NCBI RefSeq assembly: GCF_003807585.1
Contig: NZ_RMBX01000002.1
Coordinates: 248,001-312,000 of the forward strand
Length of the DNA: 64,000 nucleotides
DNA from: Chitinophaga barathri
GTDB taxonomy: Bacteria > Bacteroidota > Bacteroidia > Chitinophagales > Chitinophagaceae
Direction of reading: 5' to 3'
Numbering within the stretch: the stretch's first letter is position 1; each line of letters opens with the position of its first letter. The position numbers and the translations under genes are program-made. Below the pieces are notes generated by a model that saw nothing but the letters and a program-made list of their open reading frames with translations, did no database searches and was not told where the DNA came from. Shown piece after piece: positions 39,138 through 46,965 of the stretch.

Positions 39138-40010
39138 TTAAATAAGTCCGTACTCGCGCAGGTACGTATCGTTATCGCGCCATTTGTCACGCACTTTTAC
39201 ATGCAGCTCCAGGAACACTTTGCGGTCCAGGAACTTTTCGATGTCCACCCTTGCCAGCGAACCGATCTCGCGGATGCTTTTTCCTTTTTCCCCGAGAATG
39301 ATGCCTTTCTGCGTTTCGCGGGTCACGATGATCTCCGCGGAGATCTTGGTGAGGGTGGCCTTTTCCTGGAACTGGGTAACCAGCACGGCTGTATGATAAG
39401 GGATCTCTTCGTCGAACAGGTGGAAGATCTTTTCGCGGATCATCTCGGCCACAAAAAAGCGGGTGGAGCGGTCCGTGAGGGTATCTTCAGGGTAAAAGGC
39501 CTCGCTTTCGGGCAGCAGCTGCAGGATGGCGTTTTTCAGGTCCCCGAGCCCTTTCTTTTGCAGGGCAGAGATGAATACCACGGCTTTGGCTTTGCCCCAT
39601 TTCTCCAGGCGTTCCCGCAGTGTATCCAGGGCTGCCTTTTCGAGGTTGTCCATTTTATTCACCACGAGAATGCAGGTGGCTTTGAGTTTCAGCGAATCGA
39701 AGAGGGCGAGGCAATCTTCGGTATCGTCTTTTGCATCCATGAGCAGCAGCGCCACGTCCGCGTCTTCGAGGGCGGATTTCACGGCGGCCATCATTTTCTC
39801 ATGCATCTTGTACTTCGGGTCTATGATCCCTGGCGTGTCCGAAAACACAACCTGGTAGCCGGGTTCGGTGACGATGCCGGTAATGCGGTGGCGGGTGGTT
39901 TGTACCTTCGGGGACACAATAGCCAGTTTCTCGCCCAGCAAAGCGTTGAGCAAAGTACTTTTTCCGGCGTTTGGTTTACCGAAGATGTTTACAAATCCTG
40001 CACGGTGCAT
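39138..40010 (-). CDS. era: GTPase Era, 16S rRNA maturation
   Basis: The 290-residue protein has G1 GKPNAGKSTLLNALLG, G3 DTPGI and G4 NKMD motifs and a C-terminal KH domain with ILGEKGKSIREIGSLAR. Era binds the 3' end of 16S rRNA and couples ribosome assembly with the cell cycle. It is followed by der, so two ribosome-assembly GTPases share an operon. The next gene upstream is the initiator tRNA. Confidence 0.98.
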   Translation of the reverse strand: MHRAGFVNIFGKPNAGKSTLLNALLGEKLAIVSPKVQTTRHRITGIVTEPGYQVVFSDTPGIIDPKYKMHEKMMAAVKSALEDADVALLLMDAKDDTEDCLALFDSLKLKATCILVVNKMDNLEKAALDTLRERLEKWGKAKAVVFISALQKKGLGDLKNAILQLLPESEAFYPEDTLTDRSTRFFVAEMIREKIFHLFDEEIPYHTAVLVTQFQEKATLTKISAEIIVTRETQKGIILGEKGKSIREIGSLARVDIEKFLDRKVFLELHVKVRDKWRDNDTYLREYGLI

Positions 40011-40050
40011 ATGAGATCATTTAGTTTACCCGGTACGGGGCATTCGGGTG

Positions 40051-40058
40051 CAAAGGTA
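40051..40058 (-). promoter_or_regulatory. era -7 element
   Basis: TACCTTTG on the minus strand, 40 bp before era, is identical to the -7 boxes of rpsO and the initiator tRNA. I see no clear TTG at the right distance upstream. Confidence 0.45.
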
Positions 40059-40224
40059 CTACAAATTAGAAAAGCCGTTCAGGCTTGCTTCCGGGGGCTT
40101 ATCTGCCATAAAAGCCGCCCTGGTTTCAGGTCCGTTTTATGCGGAACCAACGTTCCGTACCTGCCTTTGAACTTCAACCCGGCCTGTGTATAAAAACAGG
40201 CCCTTGTATACCGGTTTCCCGTAA

Positions 40225-40251
40225 ATAAAAAATCCCGCTCCTTGAGCGGGA
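40225..40251 (-). terminator. Terminator of the initiator tRNA
   Basis: TCCCGCTC and GAGCGGGA form an 8-bp stem with a 3-nt loop, followed by six Ts on the minus strand, 16 bp beyond the tRNA 3' end. Confidence 0.85.
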
Positions 40252-40266
40252 CCTTTACCTTTTTTG

Positions 40267-40338
<72 letters not shown>

Positions 40339-40807
40339 ATGTGGGTGCAAAGGTAAGAGAATTTTCTTCGCCACCAAATATTTTTCGCTCCGTGAAGAAA
40401 AAAGATTTTGACGATGCGTTGAAAATCAGGCACCACGGCGGGTTATAGCCAATTAAATTTTTAACTCCCCGAAAGCGGTCAAAGCGGAAGTAAAAACAAA
40501 CTGCTATAAAGTGAATGCTGATTTGTTGTAATAATTCGCCGGATATCTGCTGTTTTATCAAATACAATACATCTGTTTCCGCGCGATTCCCGGCGGCATA
40601 TTTCACCTTATGCAATCGGACGAAACCGTGCTGCCATGTTTCCAGGAAAGCCTGTTTTCTTACCGCACACAGTGGCGCTATTTCAAAGCCGTTTCCTGCC
40701 GGTATATTTCCACCTTTTTGCCGGAAACCGGTCAAAAGCCTGGTTCCGCCTGTTTTAACATTTTTTTAAAAGCAGAAGGAGATGCAAAACACCTCCTCCC
40801 CTTTTTG
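40339..40807. other. Gap without genes between tRNA-fMet and ssb
   Basis: Apart from the tRNA promoter, I see only a weak hairpin at 40774-40795 (GGAG-type stem) that could end the ssb transcript. Open frames here overlap both the tRNA and ssb on the wrong strand and have no coding character. Confidence 0.6.
40348..40378 (-). promoter_or_regulatory. Promoter of tRNA-fMet
   Basis: On the minus strand TTTG, 19 bp, TACCTTTG matches the consensus, with the -7 box ending 9 bp before the mature tRNA 5' end. Confidence 0.7.
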
Positions 40808-41197
40808 CTAAAACGGCAGATCATCGATCGGCTGATCCGGCTCCGTCGTTTCTTTTCCATCCCCGGCCTTATCGGCGGAGCGCTGGCTGCTGGCCAGCAG
40901 CTGCACGTTCGTCACGCGGAGCTTGAGAGAGACGGCGGGCTGGCCCTTTTTGTCCGTGTACATTTCGATGTAAGGCGTACCCTCCACGTACACATAGGTG
41001 CCTTGCAGCAAATAGGGGCCAACGGCATTGGGCGCCCATAATGCGCAGTTTGCCCAGATGGTGCGTTCCTGCACTTCACCCGCGGCATTTTTAAAACGCT
41101 CGTTGTGCGCTACACTAAAGTTGAGCACTTTTTTGTCGTTGACGGTGTTCAGGATGGCATCTTGTCCCAGATGCCCGATTAACGAAAGCTTGATCAT
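40808..41197 (-). CDS. ssb: Single-stranded DNA-binding protein
   Basis: The 129-residue protein has the OB fold of bacterial SSB: KLSLIGHLGQDAIL, VLNFSVAHNER, TIWANCALW and LLQGTYVYVEG. The C-terminus is the acidic tip DQPIDDLPF that recruits replication and repair partners. The linker is short, so this may be one of several SSB paralogs. The start is MIKLSLIG; a longer reading adds nine residues. Confidence 0.95.
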   Translation of the reverse strand: MIKLSLIGHLGQDAILNTVNDKKVLNFSVAHNERFKNAAGEVQERTIWANCALWAPNAVGPYLLQGTYVYVEGTPYIEMYTDKKGQPAVSLKLRVTNVQLLASSQRSADKAGDGKETTEPDQPIDDLPF

Positions 41198-41340
41198 CTG
41201 ATAATGATGGTTAAAGGTTAACAATAAATAAAAAATACAGATGCAGGGGATTTGGCACAGGTTGTATGTCGGCTAACATTCTGAAATTAAGAAAAAAACC
41301 TGAACGGAAAAATAAATCCGGCAAATTCCTTTAGTGTGTC

Positions 41341-41348
41341 TAACTTTG
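41341..41348 (+). promoter_or_regulatory. -7 element of the riboswitch transcript
   Basis: TAACTTTG is an exact -7 match about 36-40 bp before the riboswitch core. No clear TTTG is found 17-19 bp upstream. Confidence 0.5.
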
Positions 41349-41383
41349 CAGCAGAAACCGGATCGTAACTCATTCTTTCTGAT

Positions 41384-41469
41384 CCCTTTTCACCTCGGGG
41401 TGCCTTACTATCAGGCTGAGATCAAACCCGTTGAACCTGGACCAGGTAATGCTGGTTAGGAAAGGTAAG
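41384..41469 (+). promoter_or_regulatory. TPP (thiamine pyrophosphate) riboswitch
   Basis: The THI-box is readily recognisable: P1 CCTTT with AAAGG, then GGGGTGCC, the CTGAGA motif at 41416-41421 that holds the pyrimidine ring, the ACCCGTTGAACCTG block, and the P4/P5 arm CCAGGTAATGCTGG. Such aptamers switch off thiamine synthesis or uptake genes when TPP is plentiful. The only gene downstream is a TonB-dependent receptor. Confidence 0.95.
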
Positions 41470-41494
41470 CGACGTTTCCTTACCTGTTATTTTT
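41463..41494 (+). terminator. Riboswitch expression platform hairpin
   Basis: AGGTAAG and CTTACCT form a 7-bp stem followed by GTTATTTTT, immediately after the aptamer. Its left arm shares three bases with the 3' strand of P1, so aptamer closure and this hairpin may influence each other. Reading it as a transcriptional terminator is an inference. Confidence 0.65.
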
Positions 41495-41563
41495 CGATAG
41501 TTGACAGCGGATGCCCGGCATGCGCTGTGACCGGCCATGAACATAAACATGTGTATAAACAGG

Positions 41564-43945
41564 ATGAAAATGAAAACAATGATCCTGCTTGCGCTCCTGA
41601 GCCTTACCGGCTTTGCGCAGGCTCAAACCAGGGTTTCAGGCACCGTAACGGACCGGAATACCGGCAAACCGCTTGAAGGCGCCACCGTAGCCGTGCTGAA
41701 CGGCCCCAGTACCTTTACCAACGCAAAAGGCCAATACCGCATCACCATTCCTTCACAGGCCACGGCCATTTTGCAGGCCAGCTTTTTAGGCTTCAGCTCC
41801 CAACGCGACACACTACAACCCGGCGCCACCAGCGCGGATTTCTCTTTACAGGAAACCGGCCTTTTCGTAAAAGCTGTTGAAATAGCCAGCCTCCGCGCCG
41901 GCAGGAACGCCCCCTTTACCAAAAGCGATCTCAGCAAAGAAGACATCGCCAAACAGAACCTCGGCCAGGACCTCCCCCTGCTGCTGAACCAGCTGCCCTC
42001 CGTGGTGACCAGTTCCGATGCGGGCGCGGGCGTGGGCTACACCGGCCTCCGCGTACGCGGCAGCGATATCACGCGCATCAACGTAACGGTGAACGGCATC
42101 CCCGTGAACGACGCGGAATCGCAAGGCACCTTCTTTGTGAACATGCCGGACTTCGCCTCTTCTGTGAACAGCATCCAGCTGCAACGCGGCGTAGGTACTT
42201 CCACTAACGGCGCCGGCGCTTTCGGGGCCACGCTCAACCTGTCCACCAACGAATACAACGAAAAAGCATACGGCGAAGTGAACGCCGGATACGGCTCCTT
42301 CGATACCTGGAAAACCACGGTAAAAGCAGGTTCCGGGCTTATCAACAATCATTTCACCTTCGATGCCAGGCTGTCTAAGATATCTTCGAACGGGTATGTG
42401 GACAGGGCTTCTTCCGACCTGAAATCTTTCTACACTTCCGCCGCTTATATCTCCAAAAAGACCGCGGTACGCCTGAATGTTTTCTCCGGTAAGGAAAAAA
42501 CCTACCAGGCCTGGAACGGCATCGACCAGAACCACCTGGATACCGACCGCACCTACAATCCCAGCGGTGCCATCGAATCAAAACCCGGCCAGTTCTACGA
42601 CAACGAAACGGACAATTACCAGCAGGACCATTACCAGTTGTTCTTCAACCAGGCTTTACGCCCGGACCTGAACTTCAACATCGCGCTGCATTATACCCGT
42701 GGCCGCGGTTATTACGAGAACTATCTCAACGGTGAAAATTATACCGACTACGGCGTGCAGGCGCCCATCGTAAACGGCACGCCCATTACCACCACCGATC
42801 TTATCCGCCAGCTGTGGCTGGATAATCATTTTTACGGCGGCATCTTTTCCTTCCGCCAGGAATTCAACCGCTTCAACTGGAGCGGCGGTGGCGGATGGAA
42901 CCGTTATGACGGCAAACATTACGGCAAAGTGATCTGGGCGGAAAACGGCGGCTTTGATAAAGATTACCGCTGGTACGACCTCACCGCACACAAAAAGGAT
43001 TTTAATATCTACTGGAAAGGAGAAATTGCCATTACCCAAAAACTCCGCGTCTTCGTGGACGCCCAGTACCGCCGCGTAAATTACGAGCTGAACGGCTTCC
43101 GTAAGAACCCCGGCCTGATGGTGCATGAGAAATACAATTTCTTCAACCCCAAAGGCGGCCTCACTTTCCAGCTGAACGACCAGCAACATGTGTACGCTTC
43201 TTACGCGATCGGCAACAAAGAGCCGAACCGGGACGACTTTGAAGTAGTGGCCGCCGAAACGCCCAAACATGAAACGCTGCGCAACCTTGAAGCCGGTTAC
43301 GTGCTGCACGCACAGCGCGCGGGGCTTCAGGCAAACGTTTATTACATGAACTACAAAAACCAGCTGGTACTTACCGGCAGGATCAACGATGTAGGCGCAT
43401 ACGCCAGAACCAATATCCCGGAAAGCTACCGCCTGGGACTTGAGCTGGAAGGGTATTACAACCTGTGCCCCCAGCTCACCCTCGCGGGCAATGCGGCGCT
43501 GAGCCGTAACCGCATCCCCGATTTCTCAGAGTTCGTGGACGACTGGGACAACGGTGGGCAGAAAGTAGTCTCTTACAAAGACCGCGACATCTCCTTCTCC
43601 CCCGAACTGGTATTGGGTTACACCATTACCGCCAGGCCCATAAAAGGCCTGAGTATTGACTGGCTGGGCAAATACGTAAGCCGCCAGTACCTGGACAATA
43701 CCTCCGACCTGGCGCGCAGCCTGAAAGCGTACCTGGTGAACGACCTCCGGTTCAATTACACCGTGCCGCAGACCTTCTTCAGGGAACTGAGCCTGCAACT
43801 GATGCTGAACAACATTTTTGATGTGAAGTATGTGCCGAACGGATTTACTTACGCCTATATCGAAGAAGGCGTGCAGAAGGCTTCAAACGGTTACCTGCCG
43901 ATGGCAACATTTAACTTTATGACGGGTGTGAAGATTGCTTTTTAG
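41564..43945 (+). CDS. TonB-dependent receptor, probably for thiamine
   Basis: The roughly 793-residue outer-membrane protein has a signal peptide (MKMKTMILLALLSLTGFAQAQ), a carboxypeptidase-regulatory-like domain (about 23-100), a plug domain (about 115-225, with VGYTGLRVRGSDITRINVTVNGIPVNDAE) and a 22-strand-type barrel ending in an aromatic residue (IAF). It imports a ligand with TonB energy. The upstream TPP riboswitch makes thiamine or a thiamine derivative the probable ligand, as known for other Bacteroidota. An ATG nine codons earlier is possible. No inner-membrane thiamine transporter is adjacent. Confidence 0.93.
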   Translation: MKMKTMILLALLSLTGFAQAQTRVSGTVTDRNTGKPLEGATVAVLNGPSTFTNAKGQYRITIPSQATAILQASFLGFSSQRDTLQPGATSADFSLQETGLFVKAVEIASLRAGRNAPFTKSDLSKEDIAKQNLGQDLPLLLNQLPSVVTSSDAGAGVGYTGLRVRGSDITRINVTVNGIPVNDAESQGTFFVNMPDFASSVNSIQLQRGVGTSTNGAGAFGATLNLSTNEYNEKAYGEVNAGYGSFDTWKTTVKAGSGLINNHFTFDARLSKISSNGYVDRASSDLKSFYTSAAYISKKTAVRLNVFSGKEKTYQAWNGIDQNHLDTDRTYNPSGAIESKPGQFYDNETDNYQQDHYQLFFNQALRPDLNFNIALHYTRGRGYYENYLNGENYTDYGVQAPIVNGTPITTTDLIRQLWLDNHFYGGIFSFRQEFNRFNWSGGGGWNRYDGKHYGKVIWAENGGFDKDYRWYDLTAHKKDFNIYWKGEIAITQKLRVFVDAQYRRVNYELNGFRKNPGLMVHEKYNFFNPKGGLTFQLNDQQHVYASYAIGNKEPNRDDFEVVAAETPKHETLRNLEAGYVLHAQRAGLQANVYYMNYKNQLVLTGRINDVGAYARTNIPESYRLGLELEGYYNLCPQLTLAGNAALSRNRIPDFSEFVDDWDNGGQKVVSYKDRDISFSPELVLGYTITARPIKGLSIDWLGKYVSRQYLDNTSDLARSLKAYLVNDLRFNYTVPQTFFRELSLQLMLNNIFDVKYVPNGFTYAYIEEGVQKASNGYLPMATFNFMTGVKIAF

Positions 43946-43965
43946 TCCCCCGTTTACGATAATAA

Positions 43966-44001
43966 AAGAGGCCGTCCCGGCAATGAGACGGCCTCTTTTT
44001 T
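43966..44001. terminator. Bidirectional terminator
   Basis: AAAGAGGCCGTC and GACGGCCTCTTT form a perfect 12-bp stem, followed by Ts on the plus strand, between the convergent receptor and LytTR genes. Confidence 0.9.
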
Positions 44002-44008
44002 ATTTCAT

Positions 44009-44707
44009 CTACCCCAGCTTCATGGTTTCATAAAACTGCCGCATGTAAGTATCCCCCACCGGCACCAGGTGAGGGCCCATAAAGATCCGCTGTTTCTCCA
44101 CACTGTCCACTTTACTGATAGCGATGATAAACGATTTGTGCACGCGGATGAATTGCTGCGGCGGCAGCGCTTCTTCGAAGCTGCGGAGGTTTTGCAGGGT
44201 GAGTATTTTCTGGGAGACTGTTTGTATGGCTACGTAATTACGCAATGCCTCCACGTACAGTATTTCGTTAAGATTCACGCGGATAATACGTTTGTCTGTA
44301 CGGATGAAGATATAATCCGCTGGCGGGGCAGCAGGGGCTGCCATGGCCGGCTGGCGCTGGGTAACTTTCTGCACCGCCTTCACAAAATTACCGAAGGGCA
44401 CGGGTTTGAGCAGGTAATCCACCGCATCGTAGCGGAACCCTTCGATCGCGTATTCATCATAAGCGGATACGATAATAACATCGGTGCCGCTCCGCCGCAG
44501 CTGCATAAATTCCACACCGGTAAGCTCGGGCATCTGTATGTCCAGGAACACCAGTTTTACTTCAGGGTGCTGCTGCAGGAATGTAAGCGCTTCCAGCGGA
44601 TTGTTGAATGTTCCTGCCAGAGACAGTTCCGGCATCTTGCGGATAAACTCCGTGATCACCTGTACCGCCAGCGGCTCATCATCTACTACTATACATTGTA
44701 AGGCCAT
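44009..44707 (-). CDS. LytTR-type response regulator
   Basis: The 232-residue protein has a receiver domain (about 1-118) with acidic pocket VVDDEPLA, phospho-acceptor Asp56 in LVFLDIQMPE and KPVPF with the conserved Lys. After a Pro/Ala linker, a LytTR DNA-binding domain follows (about 132-232: RTDKRIIRVNLNEILYVEAL, FIRVHKSFIIAISKV). It is encoded directly downstream of a LytS-type kinase (1-bp gap) and faces a susCD operon beyond the second kinase-like gene, its most likely target. Confidence 0.95.
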   Translation of the reverse strand: MALQCIVVDDEPLAVQVITEFIRKMPELSLAGTFNNPLEALTFLQQHPEVKLVFLDIQMPELTGVEFMQLRRSGTDVIIVSAYDEYAIEGFRYDAVDYLLKPVPFGNFVKAVQKVTQRQPAMAAPAAPPADYIFIRTDKRIIRVNLNEILYVEALRNYVAIQTVSQKILTLQNLRSFEEALPPQQFIRVHKSFIIAISKVDSVEKQRIFMGPHLVPVGDTYMRQFYETMKLG

Positions 44708-44708
44708 G

Positions 44709-45773
44709 TCACCAGCTTATTTGTAAGGTACTTTCATATGCGTGTTCCGTATTGTTGATCCGCAGCTCATATTGCCCGGGATACAGCAGTTCCAGGCGCC
44801 TGCGCACGTTATCCAGCCCTATTCCCCCGGACTTGTCTTTGCGGCGGGGTGTTTTATAATTATGCACGTTGAATACAAATTGCTGCGGGCTGCATTGCAG
44901 GCGGATGGTAACCGGTTTTGCCGGCTGGTTTGCCACCCCGTGTTTAAAAGCGTTTTCCACGAACGGCACCAGCAGCATGGGCGCAATGCGGTACAACGCA
45001 GGATCGCCTTCTATATGCACCAGCACGCAGTCATCACAACCCGTGCGCAGGCGGTGCATGGCGATAAAATCCTCCAGGTACCGCACTTCGTCGCTGAGCT
45101 GGCTGCGGTATTCGGCGGCGGGCGGCTGCTCTGTCATATACTCCAGGATGTGCGACAGCGTGCGCGTGGCGTCTATCACCTGCGGGCTGCGCACCAGCGC
45201 CAGGGAATAAATACTGTTGAGGCTGTTCATCAGGAAATGTACGTTCAGCTGCGTTTTCAGGATACCCAGTTCCGCTTCCTGCTGCTGGCGGCTGAGCTGC
45301 TGACGGCGTTTATCCGCCTCCAGCCAGGCGCGGAACAGCACATAGGCCAGGGCCGCGCAAAGCACCCAGGCACTGGTCCAGGATGAGGACCTGGCATATG
45401 CCTGGAAGGTTTTATACAGTTTCACGTGATTGTCCCGGTAGCCCATGTACAGCACATCTTCACGAAAGAAATTATCGGCAATGAAATACTTGAGAAGGGT
45501 AATGCCCGCCAGCAGCAATACCAGCCAGGCAAGCAGCGGCAGCACTTTACGGTCGCGGAGGAACTGCGGGAAGGGCCAGCGGATGGCGGCGTAGAACAAA
45601 ATAAAGTTGAGCAGGCCGAATACACCCTGGTGAATATGCAGGTAACGCCAGCGGGCGGGATTCAGCGCGCCGTTCAGGCTGAGCATATTCAGCCCGTACA
45701 TCAGCAGCATCCAGGCTGGCAGCAGGATAGCCAGCTCTTTCCATCTGCGGAGCGTCTCAGGCCGGAGCGGCAT
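44709..45773 (-). CDS. LytS-type sensor histidine kinase
   Basis: The 354-residue membrane kinase has about four hydrophobic segments in its first 150 residues, then a coiled linker (residues 152-170). The His-kinase core carries the phospho-acceptor His179 in QLNVHFLMNSLNSIY. The ATPase domain has N-box VPFVENAFKHGV and a GGIGLDNVRRRLELLY G-box. It lacks a known periplasmic ligand domain. The next gene downstream is its probable regulator; the gene upstream, overlapping by 17 bp, encodes a degenerate relative. Confidence 0.93.
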   Translation of the reverse strand: MPLRPETLRRWKELAILLPAWMLLMYGLNMLSLNGALNPARWRYLHIHQGVFGLLNFILFYAAIRWPFPQFLRDRKVLPLLAWLVLLLAGITLLKYFIADNFFREDVLYMGYRDNHVKLYKTFQAYARSSSWTSAWVLCAALAYVLFRAWLEADKRRQQLSRQQQEAELGILKTQLNVHFLMNSLNSIYSLALVRSPQVIDATRTLSHILEYMTEQPPAAEYRSQLSDEVRYLEDFIAMHRLRTGCDDCVLVHIEGDPALYRIAPMLLVPFVENAFKHGVANQPAKPVTIRLQCSPQQFVFNVHNYKTPRRKDKSGGIGLDNVRRRLELLYPGQYELRINNTEHAYESTLQISW

Positions 45774-46746
45774 ATACAGGCATTTTGAAATGATCCATAT
45801 GCTGATAACGGCGCAGCCAGGCGGTGAGGCGGTGCCCCCAGCCTACGGCGGGCGCGGAGGAAAGCGCCAGGGTATCCGTACCGATATCCAGGCGGAGCAC
45901 AACGGGCGCTTCTGAGGACTGGTGTGCCAGCAGCTGTTCAGCGGCGGACTGCAATTGCAGCGGCGTCACGTAACGGCCTGAGGCCGGCCCGTTCATCTGG
46001 AGGCTCACCGGCTGCCCGGGGCAGAGACGGTTGTGCAGCTTCAGGTAGATATTAAAATAATGTAATTCCTTTTCCAGCGGGGCTTTGTCCAGCCGCACCG
46101 CTTTGTCGTACAGCATATAACGCAACAATTCGGACAGCTGGAGAACAGCTTCGGCCCCTTCCCCGTCCCGGCGGTACTCGTCCGCCAGCACTGCTTCCAG
46201 TGCTTTGAGTTTGCGCAGCAGCAGCTGGGATGAAAACTGCATCCGTGTATATTGCCGGTGAGCGGCGGCAGCGGCCAGTTCCAGGCGGCGGCTGGTTTTG
46301 TCGCCCGTGCGCCACAGCAGGAAGATATAATAAGCGTAAGCGGCAAAGGTCACGGCAATGCCGGTACCCAGGCTGATGCGGAAATAGGTCCAGAAAGACA
46401 TATACGTTTTCTTGAACCCGATCATTGCAATGGTGCCCTGCAATACTTCATCCGGCCACACGCTGGCAACCCCATATTTAATCCCGCAAAAAGCCACCAA
46501 CACCCCAAGGGTAACGCCTGCCGCGCGCAGGTATTTTTTTGTGCCATGCAGCGGCAGCACGTAAAAAACCAGCAGGTAAAACAGGTTGAAGTTGATGAAC
46601 CCATATACAAAATACCTGACAACCATATACCGGAAGCCGAACGGGCTGTTCCAGTTCACCCGCAATAATGGGAAAATATACAGCCCCACCAGCGCCATCC
46701 AGATGACGAGGTGAATGAAGTACCGGTATTTGCCAATATTGTTCAT
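45757..46746 (-). CDS. Degenerate LytS-type kinase-like membrane protein
   Basis: This 329-residue protein has the same plan as its neighbour: four membrane segments (about 9-26, 43-65, 75-93, 122-146), a charged helix and a C-terminal domain. The His-box position reads QFSSQLLLRKLK (residues 170-181), where functional kinases have QxNPHFLFNxLN, so the phospho-acceptor His is replaced by Gln174. No N-box or G-box can be found after residue 250. It is likely a pseudokinase that pairs with the intact kinase. The start is MNNIGKY, directly before the first helix; a longer frame adds 58 residues of no clear character. It overlaps the kinase gene by 17 bp. Confidence 0.83.
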   Translation of the reverse strand: MNNIGKYRYFIHLVIWMALVGLYIFPLLRVNWNSPFGFRYMVVRYFVYGFINFNLFYLLVFYVLPLHGTKKYLRAAGVTLGVLVAFCGIKYGVASVWPDEVLQGTIAMIGFKKTYMSFWTYFRISLGTGIAVTFAAYAYYIFLLWRTGDKTSRRLELAAAAAHRQYTRMQFSSQLLLRKLKALEAVLADEYRRDGEGAEAVLQLSELLRYMLYDKAVRLDKAPLEKELHYFNIYLKLHNRLCPGQPVSLQMNGPASGRYVTPLQLQSAAEQLLAHQSSEAPVVLRLDIGTDTLALSSAPAVGWGHRLTAWLRRYQHMDHFKMPVYAAPA

Positions 46747-46831
46747 ATACGGGCTAAGATACGCTATAACAGGGCATTTGAGATGATTTATTTTCGTCCC
46801 TGCAAACTGCCGGATCGTACCTGCGGAAAGG

Positions 46832-46843
46832 CTGTACGTACAG
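46832..46843. promoter_or_regulatory. 12-bp palindrome in the kinase/susC divergent region
   Basis: CTGTACGTACAG is a perfect palindrome in the 219-bp region between the degenerate kinase gene and susC. LytTR proteins usually bind direct repeats, so this could belong to another regulator. I found no exact TAnnTTTG box here; TACATTGT at 46873 is the nearest. Confidence 0.3.
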
Positions 46844-46965
46844 TTTTTACCTGCCGTATTCCCCGGCCGGCTTACATTGTGGCGTACGGGGACACTCGAT
46901 TTCCGTGAGTCAAAAACCAATCAGACCAGCCAGAATCAACCAACCTATCAAACAAAACAACAGCT

